From: Chloroflexota bacterium
GTDB taxonomy: Bacteria; Chloroflexota; Anaerolineae; DTLA01
NCBI GenBank assembly: GCA_014874485.1
Contig: JADBJK010000026.1
Span: 1-37,523 of the forward strand
Direction: 5' to 3'
Length of the DNA: 37,523 bases
Position 1 is the first letter of the stretch, and every line of letters starts with the position of its first letter. The translations under genes and the position numbers were made by a program. The notes under the pieces are model-generated. The model was given only the letters and a program-made list of their open reading frames with translations, had not been told where the DNA came from and ran no database searches. Shown piece after piece: positions 8,242-15,127 of the stretch.

Positions 8242-10266
8242 ATGAAGGCCAAGACTCTCACCCGATTGCTTGTTGTCCTTATGCTGGCCAGCACGCTGCT
8301 GCTGGACGGCGCAAGCGTCCGCTCGGATCCCATGCAGTCAGGTTCTGCCATCGTGTTCCAGGCCAGCCAGTTGGATGAGGTTGCCGTGGCGGCTGTGAAC
8401 TGCGACGACGAACGGCGTAGCGGAATCCCGTCGAGCCAGTGCTACGCCCTGATCAACTTCTACAACAACGCCGGAGGGCCAGGCTGGAAGAATCAACGCA
8501 ATTGGCTGACGGACCCCATGCCCTGCGTCTGGTGGGGTGTTAATTGCGAGTGCAATCCGGAAGCAGAGCCGCCATACTGTCAAGTTAAGTGCCTAGATCT
8601 GTGGGATAATAACGTAACTGCGATTCCTCCCGCCGTTACTGCCCTGACCTACTTGCAGCACCTTCACTTAAGCCACAATGGCATCGGAGGGGCGGTGCCG
8701 GGTTACCTGGGCAGCCTGCAGAATCTCACTCTACTAAGCCTCGGCGACAACAACTTCACCTCGGTCGAACCGGGGGTTGGCGGTCTATCCCACCTGCAGT
8801 TCCTGGACCTTGTAGACAACCATCTTAGTTCGCTCCCGGAGTCTCTGAGCGGCTTGAAGTCGCTGGAAACGCTGCTGCTTTGGGGCAACTCGTTCACCTC
8901 CATGCCATCCGCCATTGCGGGGATGTCCAACCTGCGGCAACTTTTGATGGAGGACAACCAGCTGACGGGCGAACTCCCTGCCTGGATCGGCAACCTGGCC
9001 AACTTGGAAGAACTGGGTTTGGCGATCAACCATATCACCTCAGTTCCACCTGAAATCGGCAAACTGGACAACCTCCAACTGCTCCTACTGCAGAGAAATG
9101 ACATTACCGCGCTTCCCCCCGAGATCGGCGACCTGGCCAAATTGGAGCATCTGTCCCTTTGGGAAAACCGACTCGGGGCGATTCCGCCCGAGATCGGGAA
9201 CCTGACGAACCTCAAGGAACTTGACATGTCCTCAAACCACGTACTTGCGGGCACTATCCCATCCAGCCTGGGCAACCTTCGGAGTTTGGAGTACTTGTAC
9301 TTGCAGGAGAACGCGCTGCAAGGGCAGATTCCTCCATCGTTGGGTAATCTCGCGGAACTGAAGTGTCTCAATCTGGGATCTAATCAGTTGACCGGCCCCA
9401 TCCCCACAAGCCTTGGACAGTTGGCCAATCTGGAATTCCTCCACCTCTACGATAACCAGTTGACAGGGAGTATCCCTAGCACGCTGGGCTGGCTCAGCAA
9501 GTTGAAGGTGCTAAACCTGGCGAACAATCGGCTGACAGGCCCCCTGCCGGCCCAACTCGGCTACCTGCCCAACCTGAGAAAACTCATCGTGAGCGGGAAC
9601 AGGGGCCTGTACGGGCCTCTCCCGATTGGGTTGCTCCGGTCTTCGGAACCGCGCTACATCAGTTTCTACGGCACGCAGATATGCGAGCCAACGGACGCGG
9701 AGTTCCAAAACCTGCTATGGAGCGACAGGATGGCCGGCTGGACCATCCTCTCCTCCGGCTTGGCGTGTGAGGCTCCGCCTACCTTGGCGCCGGTAGGGCC
9801 CGCCGGTGGCACACTGTCCTCTGCTGCAGACGGCACCACCTACACCTTCGCACCCGGGACATTCGGCCCGTCCGCCGAAGTCGCCATCGCCTCGGCGGGC
9901 GTCGTTACGGTTACACACGCGCCCAAAGCAGCCGGCGCGGCGCCGTCCACCGGCAACCTGGTGGGCATCCGCCACTTCTACGACGTCTACGCCCGCGACG
10001 CCACCGGCCAGTACGTGCAGCCGGTCAAACCGTACACGATTACCATCCAATACGGCCCCCTGGACATTGCGGCCGGCCACGCGATAGAGAGCACGCTCGC
10101 GCTCTACCGATGGAACGGCACATCGTGGGTCAAGGAGCCGACGAGCCGCGTGAACGTCATCTCGGACACCATCACGGCAAACCCCAGCCGCTTCTCCACC
10201 TGGGCTGTGCTGGGCGAAAAGGCTCCGGCGAGGAGGCGGCTGCCCATGGTGATGAAGGGCGAGTGA
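8242..10266 (+). CDS. Secreted leucine-rich-repeat protein with plant-type N-cap and ZU5-like C-terminal domain
   Basis: The 674-residue product is exported and probably binds ligands or mediates contacts at the cell surface. Residues 1-29 form a signal peptide. An N-cap (about 54-116) with six or more Cys, including PCVWWGVNC, resembles the cap of plant LRR receptors. Fifteen LRR units follow (about 117-465), switching from 23-residue units (SLPESLSGLKS) to 24-residue plant-type units (NQLTGPIPTSLGQLAN). Next come GGTLSSAADGTTYTF (ZU5-like) and a beta-rich region ending RRRLPMVMKGE. I chose the ATG at 8242, not 8236, because GGAGG ends at 8235. Codon use in the LRR part is less GC-rich than in neighbouring genes, suggesting transfer. 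It stands alone between minus-strand genes. Confidence 0.88.
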   Translation: MKAKTLTRLLVVLMLASTLLLDGASVRSDPMQSGSAIVFQASQLDEVAVAAVNCDDERRSGIPSSQCYALINFYNNAGGPGWKNQRNWLTDPMPCVWWGVNCECNPEAEPPYCQVKCLDLWDNNVTAIPPAVTALTYLQHLHLSHNGIGGAVPGYLGSLQNLTLLSLGDNNFTSVEPGVGGLSHLQFLDLVDNHLSSLPESLSGLKSLETLLLWGNSFTSMPSAIAGMSNLRQLLMEDNQLTGELPAWIGNLANLEELGLAINHITSVPPEIGKLDNLQLLLLQRNDITALPPEIGDLAKLEHLSLWENRLGAIPPEIGNLTNLKELDMSSNHVLAGTIPSSLGNLRSLEYLYLQENALQGQIPPSLGNLAELKCLNLGSNQLTGPIPTSLGQLANLEFLHLYDNQLTGSIPSTLGWLSKLKVLNLANNRLTGPLPAQLGYLPNLRKLIVSGNRGLYGPLPIGLLRSSEPRYISFYGTQICEPTDAEFQNLLWSDRMAGWTILSSGLACEAPPTLAPVGPAGGTLSSAADGTTYTFAPGTFGPSAEVAIASAGVVTVTHAPKAAGAAPSTGNLVGIRHFYDVYARDATGQYVQPVKPYTITIQYGPLDIAAGHAIESTLALYRWNGTSWVKEPTSRVNVISDTITANPSRFSTWAVLGEKAPARRRLPMVMKGE

Positions 10267-10280
10267 AAGCGTGAACGAGG

Positions 10281-10295
10281 GGACTTCGGAAGTCC
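10281..10295. terminator. Small hairpin between convergent genes
   Basis: GGACTTCGGAAGTCC forms a 6-bp stem with a CGG loop in the 42-base gap between the convergent LRR and helicase genes. There is no T tract on either side, so a role as a bidirectional terminator is only suggested by position. Confidence 0.3.
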
Positions 10296-10308
10296 GCGCA
10301 AAGGCTGC

Positions 10309-12843
10309 TTACGCCCGCAGCCGGAGCATCTCCTGCACCAGCAGGAGCGTCTGCGCCTTCGTCTGGGCTTCGGGGTCCTCCACCGGCCCCACGCACGAGG
10401 GGCAGCCGTCCGCACACGGGCAGGCGACGATGAGTTCCTCCGCCGCTTGGAGCAGGTGCCAGTGCAGTTCGTAGAGCCGTTCGGCGAAGCCAACGCCACC
10501 GGGGATGTCATCGTACAGGTAGATGGTGGGCATGCGCGTTCCGGGCGCCCGCACCGACGCGCTCACGCCCAAGTCCTGGGGCGAGGCCATGAGGAACAGC
10601 GGGGCCAGGTGAACCAGGACGTGCGCCAGGCCGTGCAGGCCGCTCTCCGCCGCCTTGGACGTCTCAATCCGCGTGTGGCACGTGTGGCACACGGTGATGA
10701 GGTTGCCCAGGTCGTTGGCCTGGCGGTAGCGCTCGTTCTCGCCGGGCACGTAGCCGAACTCGCGGAACGGCACGAGGTGGTGCACGTCGTGCTGGCGGCC
10801 GGGCCTCTCCGGAGCGCCGCACAGGCGACACCGGTAGCCGTCGCGCTGGCGGGCGAGTTCGCGCTGGGCCTCCCAGTTGGGGCCATAGTCGGCGATGGGT
10901 TCCAAATCCCACGCACCCGCCGCCCGCAGGGTGGCTGCCACGGCATCGGGCACCGTCAGCCAGTAGGCTGTGGTCTCCATGCTCTGCTCGGGCAGGTTCA
11001 CGTCGCCCCAGCCCAGCGTCTCGTGGGTGTACATCTTGACCTTGCGGAAGCCGGTAACGCGGCGTGTAACCTGCACGTCGCCCCATGCGCGGCCCCCGGG
11101 CGCGTCCTCCTGGGCGACGCGCAGGACGGCCACGTCGCTGGCGCTCATGGCCTCGGTGTAGTAGTCCACCTGTACCGGCTGCACCACAGCCCGCCCCTCG
11201 TCCCAGCCGACGCTCTCCACCAGGTACTGCCGTCCTTCGTGCATGTAGATGGCCCCCGGATACAGGAACTTGGGCGCGGACGCCCGATCCACCACGCCGA
11301 TGGCGCGGGGCCGGCCCTCGTCGTCCGCCGACTCCACCGTGAAGGCGTCGGCGTCGGCCACGCGCAGCGACAGCCCGTCCGCCGGATACGCTTCGCTCAT
11401 CCAGTACCACGTGCCTGCGGCGTGGCGGAGCACCCCTTCCTGCTCCAGGCGTGCCAGGATTTCCGGCGTGGCCTCGGCAGCGCCCAGATTCTCGCCGTCG
11501 CGGAAGGGCAGTTCAAACGCGGCGCAGCGGACGTGGCTCTCCAGGATGCGCGGGTTGTCGGGGTGAATCAGCGCGTGCTCTGGCGAGCGCCCGAAGAAGT
11601 AGTCGGGGTGGCGCACGATGTACTGATCCAGCGGGTCGGCGCTGGCGACGAGCACGGCCACCGACGCGCCCCTGCGCCGTCCGGCGCGGCCCGCCTGCTG
11701 CCAGGTGCTGGCGATGGTGCCCGGATAGCCCGCCATGACGCAGGCGTCCAGGTTGCCGATGTCAATGCCCAGTTCCAGCGCGTTGGTGGAGACGACCGCC
11801 CGCGCCGAACCGTCCCGCAGCGCCTTCTCAATCTGCCGCCGCTCGGTGGGGAGATACCCGCCGCGGTAGCCGTGGACGGCGTCGGGGTTGAGGTCGCGCT
11901 TGCGGAGCGTGTCCCGCAGGTACGTGAGCAGCACCTCCGCCGACTGGCGCGAGCGCGCGAAGACGATGGTCTGCACGTCCGCCTCCACCGCCCGCGCGGC
12001 GAGAGACAGCGCCTCCAACAGCGCGCCGCGCCGCAAGCCCGTCTGCGCGTCCAGCAGCGGCGGGTTGTAGAAGACCAGGTGCTTCTCCCCCTTCGGCGAG
12101 CCGTCCTCGTCAATGAGGGCGATGTCCTCCTCCACCAGTCGCGTCGCCAGTTCCAGCGGGTTGCCGATGGTCGCCGAACAGCAGATGAACTCCGGCGCTG
12201 CACCGTAGAACGCGCACACCCGCTTCAGCCGCCGCAGGACGTTCGCCACATGGCTGCCAGACACGCCGCGGTAGGTGTGAACCTCGTCCAGCACGACGAA
12301 GCGCAGGTTCTGGAAGAACCCCATCCAGTTGGTGTGATGGGGGAGAATGCCCTGGTGGAGCATGTCGGGGTTGGTGATGACGACGCGCGCCGTGCGGCGG
12401 ATGCTGCTGCGCGCGCTCGTGGGCGTATCGCCGTCGTACACGGCAGGGCCGACGGCTGCCGACAGCCGCGACGCCAGGTCGTTCAGTTCGGCCAGTTGGT
12501 CCTGCGACAGGGCTTTGGTCGGGAACAGGTACAGCGCACGGGCGCGGGGGTCCCGCAGCAAAGCGTCCAGCACCGGCAGGTTGTAGCACAGCGTCTTGCC
12601 CGAAGCGGTGGGCGTAACGACGGCGACGTGGCGGCCCTGTTTCACCGCCTGCCAGGCAAGCGCCTGGTGGCTGTACAGGCTGCGGATGCCCTTCGCTTGC
12701 AGCGCGGCGGCCAACTCCGGGTGGCACTCGGGCGGGAGCGGCGCAAGGCGCGCGGCGCACGGCTCCTGCCGCTGCCACGCCGTGATGTTCCGCGCGAAGT
12801 GCGGCGCGCGCTCCAGTTCCTCCAGCAGCGCCACGATGCTCAT
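10309..12843 (-). CDS. MrfA/YprA-like DEAD/DEAH helicase with DUF1998 and an embedded HNH motif
   Basis: This 844-residue superfamily 2 helicase probably works in DNA repair. Helicase motifs are TPTASGKTL (I), FPTKALSQDQ (Ia), VVLDEVHTYRG (II), CSATIGNP (III), VSTNALELGIDIGNLDACV and QQAGRAGRR (VI). The C-terminal part has DUF1998 marks: GLHGLAHVLVHLAPLFLM, YLYDDIPGGVGFAERL and a zinc knuckle CPCADGCPSC. This domain order is that of MrfA, a mitomycin-repair helicase of Bacillus. Unusually, residues about 665-725 (near 10670-10850) form an HNH-like block: RDGYRCRLCG, DVHHLVPF, then NLITVCHTCHTRIE. The start ATG follows GAGGGG, which overlaps the stop of the preceding gene. Helicase assignment is firm; nuclease activity of the HNH block is inferred. 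Confidence 0.9.
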   Translation of the reverse strand: MSIVALLEELERAPHFARNITAWQRQEPCAARLAPLPPECHPELAAALQAKGIRSLYSHQALAWQAVKQGRHVAVVTPTASGKTLCYNLPVLDALLRDPRARALYLFPTKALSQDQLAELNDLASRLSAAVGPAVYDGDTPTSARSSIRRTARVVITNPDMLHQGILPHHTNWMGFFQNLRFVVLDEVHTYRGVSGSHVANVLRRLKRVCAFYGAAPEFICCSATIGNPLELATRLVEEDIALIDEDGSPKGEKHLVFYNPPLLDAQTGLRRGALLEALSLAARAVEADVQTIVFARSRQSAEVLLTYLRDTLRKRDLNPDAVHGYRGGYLPTERRQIEKALRDGSARAVVSTNALELGIDIGNLDACVMAGYPGTIASTWQQAGRAGRRRGASVAVLVASADPLDQYIVRHPDYFFGRSPEHALIHPDNPRILESHVRCAAFELPFRDGENLGAAEATPEILARLEQEGVLRHAAGTWYWMSEAYPADGLSLRVADADAFTVESADDEGRPRAIGVVDRASAPKFLYPGAIYMHEGRQYLVESVGWDEGRAVVQPVQVDYYTEAMSASDVAVLRVAQEDAPGGRAWGDVQVTRRVTGFRKVKMYTHETLGWGDVNLPEQSMETTAYWLTVPDAVAATLRAAGAWDLEPIADYGPNWEAQRELARQRDGYRCRLCGAPERPGRQHDVHHLVPFREFGYVPGENERYRQANDLGNLITVCHTCHTRIETSKAAESGLHGLAHVLVHLAPLFLMASPQDLGVSASVRAPGTRMPTIYLYDDIPGGVGFAERLYELHWHLLQAAEELIVACPCADGCPSCVGPVEDPEAQTKAQTLLLVQEMLRLRA

Positions 12844-12852
12844 GGATTCCCC

Positions 12853-13578
12853 TCACTTCCGGGGCGTCATCTTCCCCACGACGAGGTTGAGCAGGAACGC
12901 CCGCTCGGAGCCGTCGTCAAACTGCACCTTGACCGTGCCGCCCGACGAGTCCTCGCGCACGTCCACCACGCGGCCCGCGCCGAACCGCTCGTGCTCCACC
13001 CGCATCCCCACGGCGAACGGGTTGTCCACCTTGCCCTGGGGTGCGGTGGCCGCGGGTTCGTCCCGCCGCATGTACTGGCGGTCTTCCCACAGTTGGGCAT
13101 ACAGCGTCAGGTCATCGTGCGAGCGCACGCGGGGCGCGAGGCGGTCGCACACCTGCCGGGCCTTCGCCAGGCGCTGCGTCAGGTCGGCCTTGACCCGCTG
13201 GGGACGGTCGCTCTGGGCCAGCAACCGGGCCGAGCGGCTCAACGCCGTGCGAATCTCCTCCAGCACCTTGCGGGGTTCGCCCTCGTACAGGTCTATGGTG
13301 ATGAGGTAGACGCCCGCCTGCTGGCACAGCGACTCGCGGATGGCGTCGCGGTGGGCCTCCTCGGCCAGTTCCTGCTCCGAGACGGGAGCCTTCCGCTTTC
13401 CCGTGCTGCCCACGAAGCGGAAGGCCACGCCCGCGTCCGGATAGTACCGATCCAGTTTCAGGCGGCGACCCGTCTCCGGGTTCACCAGCCATTCAGGCGT
13501 AACGTTCTCCTGGCCCTGGAACCCCTCAAAGATGCGTTCCAGGATTTCGCGCCAGGCGTTGGATGGATTGGGAAACAA
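12853..13578 (-). CDS. Nuclease-fold-like protein with UvrD/PcrA-type C-terminal tail
   Basis: The 241-residue product has two parts. Residues about 31-100 (RLKLDRYYPDAGVAFRFVG, then HRDAIRESLCQQAGVYLITI) follow the strand-helix pattern of Vsr-like PD-(D/E)xK nucleases, with D43 in the first acidic position; the usual second acidic residue is replaced by R54, so activity is doubtful. Residues about 187-235 (FAVGMRVEHERFGAGRVV, then VKVQFDDGSERAFLL) match the Tudor-like tail by which UvrD and PcrA bind RNA polymerase. No helicase motifs are present. The TTG at 13578 is chosen because GGGAGG stands 7 bases upstream and a canonical promoter lies behind it. It is 9 bases from the helicase start, so the two form an operon. 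Confidence 0.72.
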   Translation of the reverse strand: MFPNPSNAWREILERIFEGFQGQENVTPEWLVNPETGRRLKLDRYYPDAGVAFRFVGSTGKRKAPVSEQELAEEAHRDAIRESLCQQAGVYLITIDLYEGEPRKVLEEIRTALSRSARLLAQSDRPQRVKADLTQRLAKARQVCDRLAPRVRSHDDLTLYAQLWEDRQYMRRDEPAATAPQGKVDNPFAVGMRVEHERFGAGRVVDVREDSSGGTVKVQFDDGSERAFLLNLVVGKMTPRK

Positions 13579-13632
13579 CGATGAACCTCCCGGGCGAGAT
13601 TGAGGGCCGGCGCTGCACCTGCGGCCAGCCGA

Positions 13633-13661
13633 AGTATAGTACATTTGTTTCACGTCGGCAA
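13633..13661 (-). promoter_or_regulatory. Sigma-70-type promoter for the nuclease-like/helicase operon
   Basis: On the minus strand TTGCCG (13656-13661), 17 bases, then TATACT (13633-13638). The start codon at 13578 lies about 50 bases downstream of the expected transcription start. Confidence 0.7.
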
Positions 13662-13733
13662 GCGAGCCGCGCTTCGGACACGGCGTCCGAGATTTGTTGG
13701 CGGCCCTGTCGTTCTGAGCGGCGAAGGGCGAGC

Positions 13734-13797
13734 AACCGCGAATCCACGCGAACGGGCACGAAAACCAATCCGCGCAGATTCGCACCCATTCGCGGTT
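13734..13797. repeat. Inverted repeat, AACCGCGAAT family
   Basis: AACCGCGAAT (13734-13743) and ATTCGCGGTT (13788-13797) are exact inverted repeats around a CGCGAA/TTCGC-rich core. A related copy lies at 34881-34941 and a shorter degenerate one near 30949-30983, so this is a dispersed intergenic repeat family in this genome. Confidence 0.65.
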
Positions 13798-13867
13798 TCT
13801 TCCGAGATGCTTCGCGCCGCAAACCGCGGATCCGAATTGAAGAGCGGAACGTACTTCCCGCGTGGGC

Positions 13868-13896
13868 TTGACGTTTACAATAAGGGAGAGTATACT
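13868..13896 (+). promoter_or_regulatory. Sigma-70-type promoter for the polysaccharide gene cluster
   Basis: TTGACG (13868-13873), 17 bases, TATACT (13891-13896). The same two hexamers with the same spacing precede the tRNA cluster at 21045. The expected leader is about 30 bases and contains GGAGGAGAG before the ATG at 13934. Confidence 0.82.
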
Positions 13897-13933
13897 AGGC
13901 GCACTTTATTGCGTTCGCCTGGAGGAGAGAGCG

Positions 13934-15112
13934 ATGTCCACGCCTGCGGTGCTTGGGGGTACTCCTCTTTTTGAGTCGCCGTTGCCCTTCATGAGACCGA
14001 CGCTGCCCGAGTTCTCCGAAGTCGCAGGCGAAATCGGGGAAATCTTCCAGACCGGCATGGTAACCAAGGGCAAGTACCTGGCCGCCTTTGAGCAGGCCGT
14101 CGCCCAGCACGTGGGGACCCGGCACGCCGTTGGCGTCTCCAGTTGCACCACCGGCCTGACCCTCACCTACAAGGCCGCCGAGTTGACCGGCGAGGTCGTG
14201 GTCCCCAGTTTCACCTTCATGGCCACGGTGCACCCCCTCGTGTGGTGCGGGCTCACGCCGGTTTTCGCCGACGTGGACCCCGACACGTGGAACCTGGACC
14301 CGGACTCCGCGGCGGCGGCCATCACCCCGGCCACGTCGGCCATCGTCGCCACCCACGTGTTCGGCAATCCCGCCGACGTGGAGCGGCTGGAATCGGTGGC
14401 GCGGCGCGCGGGCGTGAAACTCCTGTTTGACGCCGCCCACGGGTTCGGCGCGCTGTACCGCGGGAAGCCGGTGGGCAGCCACGGCGAGGCCGAGGTCTTC
14501 AGTTCCAGCCCCACGAAATTGCTTGTAACCGGCGAAGGGGGCATCGTCGCCACCAACAACGCGGAAATCGCGCGGCGCGTGGAAGTGGGCCGCGAGTACG
14601 GCAACCCAGGCAACTACGACACCGAGTTCCCCGGCCTCAACGCCCGCATGCAGGAGTTCAGCGCCATTCTCGGCCTGCATTCGCTGCGGATGCTGGAAGA
14701 CAACGCCAAACGCCGAAATCACCTCGTGGACATCTACCGCCAGGGGTTGCAGGGCGTGGAAGGCATCTACTTCCAGAAGATAGACCCGCGCGACCGGTGC
14801 TCGTACAAGGACTTCTCCATCCGCGTCGTGGAATCCGAATTCGGCCTGTCGCGCGACATGCTGGTCCAGGCGTTGCGGGCCGAAGGCGTGGACACCCGCA
14901 ACTACTACGACCCGCCGGTTCACCTGCACACGGCGTATCGGCACGTGGGCGAGCGTTATCGCGGTCGGCTGCCTGTAACGGAGCGCCTTGCCAAGGAATG
15001 CGTGAGCCTGCCCATCTTCTCGCACATGGAACCCGATGCAGTGCAGCGCATCTGCGAGGCCATCCGTCGTATCCAGCGCCATAGCGCCGCCATACGCAAA
15101 GCACTGAGTTAG
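13934..15112 (+). CDS. DegT/DnrJ/EryC1-family PLP-dependent sugar aminotransferase
   Basis: The 392-residue product belongs to the DegT/DnrJ/EryC1/StrS fold-type I enzymes, which aminate keto-sugar nucleotides (or dehydrate sugars) for surface polysaccharides. The PLP-binding Lys is K195 in SSSPTKLLVTGEGG. Other family marks are GVSSCTTGLTL (about 67-77), VVVPSFTFMATVHPLVWCG, DAAHGFGALYRG and the C-terminal region with NYYDPPVH, plus LPIFSHMEPDAV. The start at 13934 follows GGAGGAGAG; an upstream extension in frame is rejected because it overlaps the promoter. It precedes the CapD-like dehydratase by 15 bases, and a dehydratase supplying a 4-keto sugar to this aminotransferase is a reasonable pathway. 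Confidence 0.92.
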   Translation: MSTPAVLGGTPLFESPLPFMRPTLPEFSEVAGEIGEIFQTGMVTKGKYLAAFEQAVAQHVGTRHAVGVSSCTTGLTLTYKAAELTGEVVVPSFTFMATVHPLVWCGLTPVFADVDPDTWNLDPDSAAAAITPATSAIVATHVFGNPADVERLESVARRAGVKLLFDAAHGFGALYRGKPVGSHGEAEVFSSSPTKLLVTGEGGIVATNNAEIARRVEVGREYGNPGNYDTEFPGLNARMQEFSAILGLHSLRMLEDNAKRRNHLVDIYRQGLQGVEGIYFQKIDPRDRCSYKDFSIRVVESEFGLSRDMLVQALRAEGVDTRNYYDPPVHLHTAYRHVGERYRGRLPVTERLAKECVSLPIFSHMEPDAVQRICEAIRRIQRHSAAIRKALS

Positions 15113-15127
15113 GACGTTTGTAGAGAG

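Larger units (their letters stand above)
13579..13933. other. Divergent intergenic region with two promoters and a repeat
   Basis: The 355-base gap between divergent genes holds a minus-strand promoter at 13633-13661, an inverted repeat at 13734-13797, and a plus-strand promoter at 13868-13896. I see no gene in it. Confidence 0.8.

Noticed and set aside
8013-8378. A 121-codon plus-strand frame before and into the LRR gene
   Set aside because: Overlaps the LRR start in another frame, has no ribosome site and is dominated by Arg, Pro and His.
10447-13584. An open plus-strand frame of over 1000 codons opposite the helicase operon
   Set aside because: It is antisense to well-supported genes; in GC-rich DNA the opposite strand often stays open. 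Its translation is low-complexity, rich in Arg, His, Val and Ala, with no motif.
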